Positions 27,697 through 36,031 of a stretch of 64,000 bases of DNA are shown piece after piece (within the stretch, counting starts at the first letter, position 1; each line of letters begins with the position of its first letter). The notes beneath the pieces are model-generated. The model ran no database searches, was not told where the DNA came from, and was given only the letters and a program-made list of their open reading frames with translations. This DNA comes from Streptosporangium subroseum. GTDB lineage: Bacteria; Actinomycetota; Actinomycetes; Streptosporangiales; Streptosporangiaceae. The stretch spans positions 1 through 64,000 of the forward strand of contig NZ_FZOD01000009.1 in the NCBI RefSeq assembly GCF_900188345.1, given 5' to 3'. Made by a program: the position numbers and the translations under genes.

Positions 27697-28708
27697 CGCT
27701 CCTCCTTCGCGAGGTCGCCACCAGATAGATGGAGGTCACCACCAGCAGGAACAGCAGGAGCAGCACGGACATCGCCGAGCCGGAGCCGAAGTTCCAGGTG
27801 ACGAACGAGCTCTGGTAGATGTGAATGGAGATCAGGTCGGCTTGTTCCGGCGCTGACTTTCCGAAGAGCACGTAGGGCGTGTTGAAGTCGTTGAAGGTCC
27901 ACAGGAACAGCACCAGGACCACGACCTGGTTGACGGGGCGCAGCATGGGCATGGTGATCGAGCGCAGTTGCCGCCACCAGCCGGCCCCGTCGATCGCCGA
28001 GGCCTCGTAGAGGTCGCCGGCGATGTTCTGCAGCCCGGCCATGAGCACCAGGAAGGCGAACGGCCAGGTCCGCCAGACGCAGACCACGATCAGCGAGATG
28101 AAGCTGTTGTCGCCGATGAGCCAGAACGGGCGGTCACCGGCATCGGCCAGGTGGAGCTGGACGAGGATGTGGTTGACCAGACCCGAGTCGCGCTGGAGCA
28201 TGAAGCTCCAGGTGATCACCCCGGCGTAGACGGGGAGCGCGTAGGGGACCAGGAACAGCGCGCGGAGCACGCCCCTGCCGCGGAAGGCGCCCTGCATCAG
28301 GACCGCCCCCATGGTGCCCAGCAGCCACGACAGGGCGACCGTCAGCACGGTGAAGACGACGGTGACGAGGAAGGAGTGGAGCAGGGAGCTGCCCACCGCG
28401 GAGTCGAAGTCGACCGCGATGCGGTAGTTGGACAGCCCCACGGACGGAGCGGCCGACCAGTTCCGGAGATAGAACTGGGTGAGCTTGAGGAAGCTCATCC
28501 AGATGCCGATCACCATCGGCACCACGTGGATGAGGAGTTCCAGGAGGATCGCCGGAAGGATCAGCAGGTACGGCAGGCTGAGACGGCGAAACCGCACCGG
28601 GATCCGGGCGAAGATCCTTCCTCTGCGCCGATGCGGGGCGCCGGAAGGCGGACCGGCCCCGCGCCCCGCATCGGGGCGGGGCGTGGTGGACACGACCATG
28701 AACATCAT
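27689..28708 (-). CDS. Sugar ABC transporter permease (MalF/CebF type)
   Basis: About 339 residues with six helices and a cytoplasmic Pro/Arg-rich N-terminus. The EAA loop is DLYEASAIDGAGWWRQLRSITMP, diagnostic of the sugar-permease class. Start is uncertain: ATGs at 28708, 28705 and 28699 lie close together and none has a strong ribosome site. A 12-bp hairpin separates it from the binding-protein gene. Confidence 0.85.
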   Translation of the reverse strand: MMFMVVSTTPRPDAGRGAGPPSGAPHRRRGRIFARIPVRFRRLSLPYLLILPAILLELLIHVVPMVIGIWMSFLKLTQFYLRNWSAAPSVGLSNYRIAVDFDSAVGSSLLHSFLVTVVFTVLTVALSWLLGTMGAVLMQGAFRGRGVLRALFLVPYALPVYAGVITWSFMLQRDSGLVNHILVQLHLADAGDRPFWLIGDNSFISLIVVCVWRTWPFAFLVLMAGLQNIAGDLYEASAIDGAGWWRQLRSITMPMLRPVNQVVVLVLFLWTFNDFNTPYVLFGKSAPEQADLISIHIYQSSFVTWNFGSGSAMSVLLLLFLLVVTSIYLVATSRRRSDA

Positions 28709-28732
28709 CTCGATCTCGTGAAATAGGTTATC

Positions 28733-28760
28733 GGTGCCGGGCGGATCGCCGCCCGGCACC
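28733..28760 (-). terminator. Intercistronic 12-bp hairpin between binding-protein and permease genes
   Basis: GGTGCCGGGCGG (28733-28744) pairs perfectly with CCGCCCGGCACC (28749-28760), loop ATCG. Located between the first and second genes of the operon, where such hairpins commonly stabilise the binding-protein mRNA or reduce read-through so that the binding protein is made in excess. Confidence 0.65.
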
Positions 28761-28778
28761 GCGTCTGGAACGAAGAGA

Positions 28779-30110
28779 TCAGCCGCCGGCCTGCATCTGC
28801 TCGTTCGCGTCGGTCAGCTTGGACTTGACGTACTCATCGGTGATCGGCGTGCCACTGGCCGCGTCCGCGAACATCTTGTTCATGGCCGTTCCGACCAGGG
28901 TCTCGAACTGGCTCTCCTCGGCCACCTGGGGCAGCGGGGCCGCCGTGGTGCCGAGGATCTCCTGGAAGGTCTTGATCATCGGAGTCTGGAACGCCGGGTC
29001 GTCATAGGCGTCCGTGACGGTGGGGAGCGAGCCGTAGGTCTTGTTCAGGGTCTGCTGCGTCTCCTTGCTCGTCATGAACTTGACGAACTGCAGGGCCGCG
29101 TCCTGGTTCTTGCTGCTCTTGAAGATGGCCAGGTTGATGCCGGCCACCATGCCGTTGACCTGCTTGCCGCCCTGGGCGGGGTCGGGCAGCGGGATGGGGG
29201 CGAGGCCGTAGTCCTCATCGGTCATGCCGGCGGCCTTCGTCTGGCTGGCGATGGACTGCCACATCAGCATCGCGGCCTTGCCGGAGGTGAAGTCCTGGAC
29301 GGCCTCGGTGCCGTTCGAGTATTCGGCGTTGCTCGGGTTGACGATCTTGTGTACGGCCATCAGGTCCAGGTACTGCTTGATCGCGGCGACCTGCTTGGGG
29401 GAGTCGAACTGGGGCTTGCCGGTGGCGTCGAACAGGTCCGAGCCGTGCTGCTGGCCGAAGATGAAGGCGTGGTGGGCGTTCTCGCTGACGCTGGCACCTT
29501 CCACGGCCAGGCCCCACTTGTCACCCTTGGTGAGCTTCTTGCCGTCGGCGATCAGCTCGTCCCAGGTCTTCGGCGGCTCCGCGATGCCCGCCTCGCTGAA
29601 CAGCTTCTTGTTGTAGAAGAGGCCGTAGGTCATCCCGTAGATCGGGAGCGCGGTGGGCGGCTGCCCCGCGGCGCCGGTGGCGGCCAGGCTCGGGCCGAGG
29701 AAGCGCTCCTTGCCTCCGACCTTTGCCAGCAGCGCGTCGTCCCAGGGGACGAAGGCGCCGGTGGCCTGCAGCGAGGCGGACCAGGTGTTGCCGATGTTGA
29801 GTACGTCCGGGCCCTGCCCGGAGGTGGTGGCGGCGAGGATCCGGTTGAGCAGGTCGGCCCAGGGAACGACTTCGAGGTTTACCTTGATGCCGGTCTGCTT
29901 CTCGAATTTGTCCAGCTCGGGCTGGAGCACCTGCTTGTCGTTGTCCAGGCTGGTGCCCTGGTTGGACGCCCAGTAGGTGAGCGTCTTGGGCGCGGCGGCC
30001 TCCGTGGATCCGCCGGCTGCGCCGGATCCGGTGTCGTCGCCGCCGCAGGCGGCGGCGGAGAGCGTGAGCGCTCCCGCTATCGCGATGATGCCGAGCTTTC
30101 GTATCTGCAC
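28779..30110 (-). CDS. Sugar ABC transporter substrate-binding lipoprotein
   Basis: 443 residues. N-terminus IAIAGALTLSAAACGGDD is a lipoprotein signal with the Cys at about residue 22. The body is a family-1 extracellular solute-binding protein (FEKQTGIKVNLEVVPWADLLN, later TGAFVPWDDALLAKVGG and a C-terminal KFMTSKETQQTL helix). The beta-glucosidase at the end of the operon suggests cellobiose or other beta-glucosides as ligand. GTG 30110; the ribosome site is weak (GAGAG). Confidence 0.9.
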   Translation of the reverse strand: MQIRKLGIIAIAGALTLSAAACGGDDTGSGAAGGSTEAAAPKTLTYWASNQGTSLDNDKQVLQPELDKFEKQTGIKVNLEVVPWADLLNRILAATTSGQGPDVLNIGNTWSASLQATGAFVPWDDALLAKVGGKERFLGPSLAATGAAGQPPTALPIYGMTYGLFYNKKLFSEAGIAEPPKTWDELIADGKKLTKGDKWGLAVEGASVSENAHHAFIFGQQHGSDLFDATGKPQFDSPKQVAAIKQYLDLMAVHKIVNPSNAEYSNGTEAVQDFTSGKAAMLMWQSIASQTKAAGMTDEDYGLAPIPLPDPAQGGKQVNGMVAGINLAIFKSSKNQDAALQFVKFMTSKETQQTLNKTYGSLPTVTDAYDDPAFQTPMIKTFQEILGTTAAPLPQVAEESQFETLVGTAMNKMFADAASGTPITDEYVKSKLTDANEQMQAGG

Positions 30111-30262
30111 AGTCGTTCTCTCAATCGGTCGTGACCCCGGGCTGGGTGGAGGCCGGAGCCGGTTTTCCGTGGTGCGTGAGCGGCATGACCGCTGTATCTG
30201 CGAGGGGCCTCCGGGGCTGTGGGGCCCGTCCCGGCGGGTCCGGAGGCCTCAGACCTCAGTGA

Positions 30263-30502
30263 TCATCGGGGGTGCCCGCACGAGGTGGTCGGTGGTCCTG
30301 TCTGGTGGGGATCGCCGAGGAGGCCGGCCGGGCTGTGCGCGGCGTCATCGGAGAAGGAGGAGGCCGTCACGTCCTTGCCCACCGGCAGCAGCCTGCCGGC
30401 GGACGTGGCCAAGCCGACGGCGGGGGGACCGGATGTGGTCACCGCGATCGGGGTGGCGAGCAGGCGCCGGGGGCGCCTGCCAGGACTTCGGGATGGGTAC
30501 AC
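30263..30502 (-). pseudogene. Remnant of a secreted protein with a discoidin-like start, behind a CebR-type operator
   Basis: From GTG 30502 (AAGGAAGAGG upstream) the frame reads RRPRRLLATPIAVTTSG, a signal-peptide-like start, then LLPVGKDVTASSFSDDAA and GLLGDP, which resembles the N-terminal strand of discoidin/CBM32 domains (GKxVTASS). It stops after 79 residues. It sits just behind a promoter with a perfect operator, so it looks like the front of a lost secreted glycosidase in the same regulon. Similarity is short and the call is tentative. Confidence 0.35.
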
Positions 30503-30552
30503 GGCCTCTTCCTTGGAGCGGGGTGTCTGCCGCGGTGCAGGGCGGCGTGACG

Positions 30553-30602
30553 GGAGAGCGCTCTCCAGATGGAGAGTGCTCCTGTGCATCAGGGGCTGTC
30601 AA
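30553..30602 (-). promoter_or_regulatory. Promoter plus CebR-like operator, leftward copy
   Basis: On the minus strand: TTGACA (30602-30597), 18-base spacer, CACTCT (30578-30573), then the perfect palindrome GGAGAGCGCTCTCC (30553-30566) at the expected start of transcription. The AGCGCT core matches LacI-family sites; Streptomyces CebR binds TGGGAGCGCTCCCA (established). It would repress leftward transcription toward the sugar operon. Confidence 0.72.
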
Positions 30603-30731
30603 GCCTCCCCCTGGCTGTTCCCCGTCTTGAAGCCCACTTGGAAGGGATTAAATCCCCTAATGGGCGAATTTTTCCGTCTTGTTATCGCTGTGTAACCACT
30701 GAGTGTACGAAACCAGGGGAAGATGGACGCT

Positions 30732-30747
30732 CAGGGAGCGCTCTCTG
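30732..30747. promoter_or_regulatory. Second CebR-like operator, imperfect
   Basis: CAGGGAGCGCTCTCTG is a 16-base palindrome with one mismatched pair around the same AGCGCT core. No convincing promoter is attached; it lies midway between the two perfect operators, which would suit looping by a LacI-type repressor. Confidence 0.55.
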
Positions 30748-30860
30748 ACCGCCGGACCGCCCGGTGGACGACGCCGGTGGAGGGCGGAGGGCCCCACTCC
30801 CTTCGCGATCCCGTTTCTCCCGCGTGAACAGCGGGTTTCGGATTGGGCGAGGGCTGAGTC

Positions 30861-30908
30861 TTGACAGCTCCCGATGCCTGGGTCCACTCTTTCTGGAGAG
30901 CGCTCTCC
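30861..30908 (+). promoter_or_regulatory. Promoter plus CebR-like operator, rightward copy
   Basis: TTGACA (30861-30866), 18-base spacer, CACTCT (30885-30890), then GGAGAGCGCTCTCC (30895-30908). Element order, spacings and even spacer bases repeat the leftward copy. Downstream there is only a 15-codon frame (30967-31014, MAKPAFEAPNRALKE) before the SLOG gene ends, so its target gene seems lost. The rest of 30111-31040 holds no intact gene. Confidence 0.68.
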
Positions 30909-31040
30909 CGTCCTGTCGCCATACGCGGCGGCAGGCACCCCACTGTTTCTGAGGATCTCCGCCTCCATGGCGAAGCCGGCATTCGAGGCCCCCAACAGGG
31001 CACTCAAGGAGTAACTGGACGTGGCCCCTCACCGACGTGC

Positions 31041-31769
31041 TCACCCGGGCGGCGTCGGATCGATCACCCGTATGCGCGGATCGTCCGCCGGATAGCCCAG
31101 CTGCCGGATGAGGTCGGAGGTCCCGCCGCGGCCGTCGCCCGGCTGTCCGTCCCAGACGACGACCGCGTACGGCCTGCGGGCGAGACGGTGGGCCATGTCG
31201 ATCATCCACTCGTTGGCGCGGTCGAACACCTCACCGTCGGCGGACGCGTCGACGACCCCCTCGGGCAGCTGCCTGACCTCGGCGACCTTGAGCAGGCGGC
31301 GGAACCGCTCACGCCATTCGGTACCCGGCAGGTCCACCGAGCGTCGTTCGAACTCCTCGGGTGGCAGCGCGAGGCAGAGCACGACGCGGGCGCCGCGGGA
31401 GTGCCCCTCCTCGGCCGCGATGATGTCCGCGCCGCGGGCACCACCGCAGATCACGATCGCGCCCGGCCCGACGCGCCACTCGTCGAGGGCTCCACCCACC
31501 AGATCCGTCACCCACGGAACGCGTGAGGGGGGAAAGCGGGGGCTCGGCCGATCGGGTCTGTCGACCAGATGACCGCTCGCGAGCACCACGGGAGTTGTCG
31601 CGCCGGCGTCCCGCACGCCGCGGTGAGCGACGCCTCCGGCATCCGTACTTCCGGCGCCCGCGCCTCCGGCCCTTGCACTTCCGGCGCCCGTGCCTTCGGC
31701 ATCAGTGCCCCCGGTCGTCCGTGTGGGCTCGGGCCGGCCTTCTGGTCGATCGTCGTTTCGAGCCGTCAC
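31041..31769 (-). CDS. SLOG/DprA-LOG-like Rossmann protein with a low-complexity N-terminus
   Basis: 242 residues. The C-terminal part has VICGGARGADIIAAEEGHSRGARVVLCLALPP, the glycine-rich nucleotide-binding pattern of the SLOG superfamily, followed by FDRANEWMIDMA and VVVWDGQPGDGRGGTSD, also typical. Such domains bind or process nucleotide-like ligands. Residues about 15-60 are Gly/Ala/Thr repeats (GTGAGSARAGGAGAGS) from a GGCGCC-rich tandem DNA tract. GTG 31769 is chosen because GGGAGG lies 9 bases upstream. No effector partner is adjacent. Confidence 0.6.
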   Translation of the reverse strand: MTARNDDRPEGRPEPTRTTGGTDAEGTGAGSARAGGAGAGSTDAGGVAHRGVRDAGATTPVVLASGHLVDRPDRPSPRFPPSRVPWVTDLVGGALDEWRVGPGAIVICGGARGADIIAAEEGHSRGARVVLCLALPPEEFERRSVDLPGTEWRERFRRLLKVAEVRQLPEGVVDASADGEVFDRANEWMIDMAHRLARRPYAVVVWDGQPGDGRGGTSDLIRQLGYPADDPRIRVIDPTPPG

Positions 31770-32107
31770 GCGGTAGTGCCTCCCTGCCGGATCTGCCTGG
31801 TCCTCCGCGACGAGGATGTGCCCTCTTCGTGTCGCCGCCGTCGAGGGCGGGCTCGCTCGTCGCCCAGGTTTATGCCCCGGGGCCCGGCGCGCCACCGTCG
31901 TCTCTGATCGAACGGCGGCGCCGGCGCGTCATGAGGCGGAATTCGCCACCGGGTGACGGCGGCTCCGTGCCCGCCGGGGCACTCCGTGAATATCTCGGTC
32001 GTCACCGATGATCGAAATGGGATGGGTGGCGGGGATCTTTATAACAAGTAATGACAAATACTGAGCAAAACAGTCCAATGCATGAGATCGCCGACCCGCG
32101 ATGCGCC
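31770..32107. other. 338-bp region without a gene
   Basis: The left part is very GC-rich with open frames on both strands that have biased, low-complexity composition and no ribosome site. From about 32030 it becomes AT-rich (TTTATAACAAGTAATGAC), which fits promoter DNA for the TSUP gene. Confidence 0.5.
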
Positions 32108-32157
32108 TTGATGGTCCTCTGGCTCTAATTTAAGATAATTCCTATCAATGGAGTAGG
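32108..32157 (+). promoter_or_regulatory. Promoter and possible operator of the TSUP gene
   Basis: TTGATG (32108-32113), 17-base spacer, TAAGAT (32131-32136). Right behind it CCTA (32141-32144) and TAGG (32154-32157) form an interrupted inverted repeat over the expected start site, a position fit for a repressor; the regulator is not known. Confidence 0.5.
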
Positions 32158-32169
32158 GAAAGCGGGAAG

Positions 32170-33120
32170 GTGGCGATTTTGCGCGCACTCATCCTCTTGG
32201 GCATCGTCGGTTTTGTGGCGCAGCTCGTCGACGGCAGCCTGGGCATGGCCTATGGCGTCACCTCGACGACCTTGCTGCTGGCGGTCGGTACCAACCCCGC
32301 CGCCGCGTCGGCCACCGTCCACCTCGCCGAGATCGGCACCACCCTGGCCTCCGGCATCTCCCACTGGCGCTTCGACAACATCGACTGGAAGGTCGTCGCC
32401 AAGATCGGCATCCCCGGCGCCGTCGGCGCGTTCGCCGGAGCGACGTTCCTGTCCGGCCTCTCCACCGAGGTCGCGGCCCCGATCATGTCGATCATCCTGC
32501 TGACGCTGGGCGCGTACGTCCTGATCCGCTTCACCGCCTTCGGCCTGCCGCGCGGCAACCTGGGCAAGCCGTTGCGCAAGCGCTTCCTCGGGCCGCTCGG
32601 CCTGGTCGCGGGCTTCGTCGACGCCACCGGCGGCGGCGGATGGGGACCGGTCGGCACCCCCGCCATCCTGGCCAGCGGCCGTATCCCCCCGCGCAAGGTG
32701 ATCGGCTCCATCGACGCCAGCGAGTTCCTCGTCGCCATCGCCGCCAGCATCGGCTTCTTCTTCGGTCTCGGCTCCGAGAACATCGACTTCGCCTGGGTCG
32801 CCGTCCTGCTGCTCGGCGGCGTCATCGCCGCCCCGATCGCCGCCTGGCTGGTGCGCCACATCCCGCCGCGCATCCTGGGCTCGGCGGTGGGCGGTGTGAT
32901 CATCCTGACCAACGTGCGCACCCTGCTGCGCAGCGACATGGTCAATGCCCCCGGCAACGTTCAGACCGCCACCTACCTCGCCATCGCCGTCATCTGGGCG
33001 GCGTCCATCGCCTACTCGCTCCGCGAATACCGCCGCGACCGCGACAACGAGTCGGTCGAGGCGATCGAGGGGCTGGAAAGAGGTCCGGTCGTGGAAGGGG
33101 CGGCGGGCTCCACTCGCTGA
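32170..33120 (+). CDS. TSUP family (TauE/SafE) anion permease
   Basis: 316 residues with eight or so membrane helices in two repeats: GFVAQLVDGSLGMAYGVTST opens the first and GLVAGFVDATGGGGWGPVGTP the second. Members move sulfite, sulfoacetate, thiosulfate or similar anions. Start GTG 32170 follows GGGAAAGCGGGAAGG. The C-terminal tail is charged and short. No sulfur-metabolism gene adjoins it, so the substrate is open. Confidence 0.85.
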   Translation: MAILRALILLGIVGFVAQLVDGSLGMAYGVTSTTLLLAVGTNPAAASATVHLAEIGTTLASGISHWRFDNIDWKVVAKIGIPGAVGAFAGATFLSGLSTEVAAPIMSIILLTLGAYVLIRFTAFGLPRGNLGKPLRKRFLGPLGLVAGFVDATGGGGWGPVGTPAILASGRIPPRKVIGSIDASEFLVAIAASIGFFFGLGSENIDFAWVAVLLLGGVIAAPIAAWLVRHIPPRILGSAVGGVIILTNVRTLLRSDMVNAPGNVQTATYLAIAVIWAASIAYSLREYRRDRDNESVEAIEGLERGPVVEGAAGSTR

Positions 33121-33290
33121 ACGGGCCCACGGCCGAACGGGTCGAGGGCGGCGAGTCGAGGGTCGACGGCTGAACGGGTCGAGGGCCGAACGGGTCGAAG
33201 GTGGCGAGTCGAAGAGGTGGCGAGTCGAGGGCCGACGGTTGAACGGGTCGACGGCCGAACGGGTTGAGGGTCAAGGGAGCGGCGGGTCGA
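33118..33290 (+). repeat. Imperfect GAACGGGTCGA repeats after the TSUP gene
   Basis: GAACGGGTC occurs at least six times in about 150 bases, alternating with GGCGAGTCGAGGG-type units at irregular spacing. No credible gene lies in it. Confidence 0.75.
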
Positions 33291-33294
33291 GTCC

Positions 33295-33324
33295 GAGCGG
33301 CTCGCCGGTTCAGGCGAGCCGCTC
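33295..33324. terminator. 12-bp hairpin spanning the stop codon of the DUF305 gene
   Basis: GAGCGGCTCGCC (33295-33306) pairs perfectly with GGCGAGCCGCTC (33313-33324), loop GGTTCA. The loop contains the complement of the TGA stop of the DUF305 gene, so the last four codons form the right arm. It can end transcription in both directions between convergent genes. Confidence 0.7.
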
Positions 33325-33903
33325 GGTGATCTCCGAGATCTGGGCGCTCTGGTCGTCGACCATCTTCTTCGCCAGGTCACCGGTCGGGCCGTGCTGTCCC
33401 AGGGCGACCACGATCTGCGCCATCTGGACGCCGCTGCCGAGATGCTTGCCCAGCACGCTCAGCCACAGCTTGTCGAAGTCGGCACCGGACCTTCTCCTCA
33501 GGGATGAGATCTGCGTGGCGGACAGCATGCCCGGCATCTCGTGGAGGGCATCGTCGTTCCTCGCCGGAACCTCGACCTTCCACGACCGGAGCCAGCCGGA
33601 CATGAGCTCGATGTCGGCCGACTCGCCCTTCTTGATCTTCTCCGCCAGTTCGCGCACATACGTGTCGGTGCTCCGGTCGGCCGCCAGCTCGGCGAGCTGG
33701 ATCGTCTGCCAGTGATGGGTGATCATCTCCTGGGAGAAACGCACGTCCGCCTCGACCCGGGTGGGCGCACCGGCCGCGTTGGCCGCCGCGCCCGCGGGGG
33801 GCGGAGACACTTCGGCCGCGGCCGAGCACCCGGCGATCAGTGTGGTGGACATCAACACGACTGCGGCCAGAGACCGGTGCCTGTGTGATCGCCGGGTGCT
33901 CAT
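33310..33903 (-). CDS. DUF305 lipoprotein
   Basis: 197 residues. MSTRRSHRHRSLAAVV then LIAGCSAA is a lipoprotein signal with the Cys near residue 22. The mature part has the DUF305 pattern FSQEMITHHWQTIQLAELA and IELMSGWLRSW, then EMPGMLS, a ferritin-like helical fold whose His and Met residues suggest metal (often copper) binding. ATG 33903 is taken because the signal peptide begins there; longer in-frame starts would bury it. Confidence 0.85.
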   Translation of the reverse strand: MSTRRSHRHRSLAAVVLMSTTLIAGCSAAAEVSPPPAGAAANAAGAPTRVEADVRFSQEMITHHWQTIQLAELAADRSTDTYVRELAEKIKKGESADIELMSGWLRSWKVEVPARNDDALHEMPGMLSATQISSLRRRSGADFDKLWLSVLGKHLGSGVQMAQIVVALGQHGPTGDLAKKMVDDQSAQISEITERLA

Positions 33904-34075
33904 GAGGATGCTGTCCCTTTTCTCTGGCCGTGGAAGGATCGTCCGTGTCGTTCCACAGGGGAATACGCGCACCTCGCGGACAGGGTTCACTGCTTGCCAG
34001 GAAAAGTGACCGAGCCCGCATTTTTACGCACTGAAGTGCTGATACGCCCCGAACTCCTCATTCCCGGGCGCTGAG

Positions 34076-36031
34076 CTAGTCGGGCATGCCCTGGTGTTCC
34101 GAGATGCTGTCCAGCCAGGCGCGGTGCAGACCGGCGAAGCGGCCGGCATCCGCGATGAGCCGGTCGGGCGGGCCGTCCTCGACGATCCTGCCGCCGTCCA
34201 TCACGAGCACCCGGTCGGCGATCTCCACGGTCGACAGCCGGTGAGCGATGATCAGAGCGGTCCGGTCCGCGAGGATCGTCTGCATCGCCCGCTGTACCAG
34301 CCGCTCGCTGGAGACGTCCAGGCTGGAGGTCGCCTCGTCGAGGATCAGGATCGCGGGATCGGCGAGGAAGGCCCTGGCGAACGCCACCAGCTGCCGCTGC
34401 CCCGCCGACAGCCGTCCGCCGTGCTTGCCGACGGAGGTGTCGTACCCCTCGGGAAGCGCCGAGATGAAGTCGTGGGCGCCGATGGACCGGGCGGCCTCGA
34501 CCACCTCGGCCATGGTGGAGCCGGGCCGGCCGAACAGGATGTTGTCGGCGACGGAGCCGGAGAACAGGAAGTTCTCCTGGGTCACCAGCACCACCGCCTT
34601 GCGCAGCGTGTCCTCGCCGAGATCACGCAGGTCGACGCCGTCCAGCAGCACCCGGCCGGCCACGGGGTCGTAGAACCTGGCGACCAGCTTCGCCAGCGTG
34701 GTCTTGCCGGCCCCGGTGGTGCCGACCAGTGCCACGGTCTGCCCCGCCGGGACCGTCAGCTCCATCCGGGGCAGCACGGGGGTGCCGTCCAGATAGGAGA
34801 ACTCCACCGCCTCGAACCTGACCTCCCCGCGTGGCCGTTCCAGCGCCACGGGATCGCGGGGCTCGGCCACCTCCGGGCGCTCCTCCAGCACGCCGGAGAG
34901 CTTCTCCAGCGCCGCGCCGGCCGACTGGAAGGTGTTGTAGAACTGCGAGATCTCCTGCATCGGCTCGTAGAACTGGCGCAGGTAGAGCAGGAACGCGGCG
35001 AGCACGCCGATCTCGATGTGGCCGTCGATATGCCGCCATCCGCCGTAGAACAGGACGACCGCGATCGTGACGTTCCCGATCAGCTTGACGCCCGGCATGA
35101 AGACCGCGATCAGCTGCATGCTCTGCTTGTTGGCGTCCCGGTAGTCGACGTTCAGCTGGGAGAAGATCGCCTGGTTGCGCGGCTCCCTGCGGAACGCCTG
35201 GACCGCGCGCATGCCGGTCATCGACTCCACGAAGTGGACGATCACCAGGGCCACGGTCTCGCGGGTCCTGCGGTAGATGAGGCTCGACTGCCGCCGGAAC
35301 CAGCGGGTGAACAGCAGCAGGATCGGCAGCGGCAGCAGGGCGACCAGGCCCAGGGGAACATCCAGGACGAGCAGCAGGACCGCCGTGCCGACCAGCGTCA
35401 GCACGGCGGTGACGAGACCGTCGAAGCCCGACTGCAGCATCTCGGAGATGGCGTCGATGTCGGAGGTGAGCCGGGAGACGACCCGGCCCGAGGTGTAGTT
35501 GTCGTGGAAGGACAGCGACAGCTTCTGGAAGTGGTCGAAGACCCGGCGCCGCAACTCCAGCAGGATGTTCTGACCGATGCGGCCTGCCATCCGCAGGAAC
35601 ACCATCCGGGTCACGGCCTGGGTGATCGCGGCCGTCAGGATCACCGCGACGACCGTCACCAGCGTGGTCGGCTCCTTGCCCGCGAGCATCGGGGGAATGC
35701 CCGAGTCGATGCCCACCTTGATCAGGTAGGGGATGGAGAGCGCGGCCACGTTGGAGAGCACGATGACCGCGACGAGCAGGATGATCTCCCTGCGGTACGG
35801 GCGCAGCAGGTCGCCGAGCAGCCGCCTGGACCGGCTGCGGAGCAGGAAGGACACCTGCTCGGACAGCTCGTCCTGATCCTCGGCGGCGACGCCGCGCCAG
35901 TCCTGCTCACCGATCTCGGCATCGGTCCCGGTCTTGGTCTCTGCCTCGGCCCCGGTCGCAGGCCCGGTCTTGTTTCCGGCGTTCTCGGCGTTCTCGGCTT
36001 CGTTCTCGGCTTCGGCTCTGGTCTGGCTCAT
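34076..36031 (-). CDS. ABC exporter half-transporter, canonical ATPase site
   Basis: 651 residues: a long acidic, Ala/Glu-rich cytoplasmic N-terminus (about 60 residues), six-helix exporter domain, then the ATPase with Walker A GTTGAGKTT, signature LSAGQRQ, Walker B ILILDEATSSLD with the catalytic Glu, and H-loop IIAHRLST. It overlaps the preceding gene by 4 bases (ATGA), so both halves are made together and should form a heterodimer. The substrate is unknown; family members export drugs, peptides or lipids. Confidence 0.9.
   Translation of the reverse strand: MSQTRAEAENEAENAENAGNKTGPATGAEAETKTGTDAEIGEQDWRGVAAEDQDELSEQVSFLLRSRSRRLLGDLLRPYRREIILLVAVIVLSNVAALSIPYLIKVGIDSGIPPMLAGKEPTTLVTVVAVILTAAITQAVTRMVFLRMAGRIGQNILLELRRRVFDHFQKLSLSFHDNYTSGRVVSRLTSDIDAISEMLQSGFDGLVTAVLTLVGTAVLLLVLDVPLGLVALLPLPILLLFTRWFRRQSSLIYRRTRETVALVIVHFVESMTGMRAVQAFRREPRNQAIFSQLNVDYRDANKQSMQLIAVFMPGVKLIGNVTIAVVLFYGGWRHIDGHIEIGVLAAFLLYLRQFYEPMQEISQFYNTFQSAGAALEKLSGVLEERPEVAEPRDPVALERPRGEVRFEAVEFSYLDGTPVLPRMELTVPAGQTVALVGTTGAGKTTLAKLVARFYDPVAGRVLLDGVDLRDLGEDTLRKAVVLVTQENFLFSGSVADNILFGRPGSTMAEVVEAARSIGAHDFISALPEGYDTSVGKHGGRLSAGQRQLVAFARAFLADPAILILDEATSSLDVSSERLVQRAMQTILADRTALIIAHRLSTVEIADRVLVMDGGRIVEDGPPDRLIADAGRFAGLHRAWLDSISEHQGMPD

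Noticed and set aside
30967..31014. 15-codon frame MAKPAFEAPNRALKE behind the rightward promoter-operator
   Set aside because: Too short to support as a gene, and the ribosome site is too far away. Mentioned only as possible remnant.
33118..33300. Coding extension of the TSUP gene into the GGGTCGA repeats
   Set aside because: The TSUP frame stops at 33120, and frames through the repeats are Arg/Gly/Ser-biased without a ribosome site.
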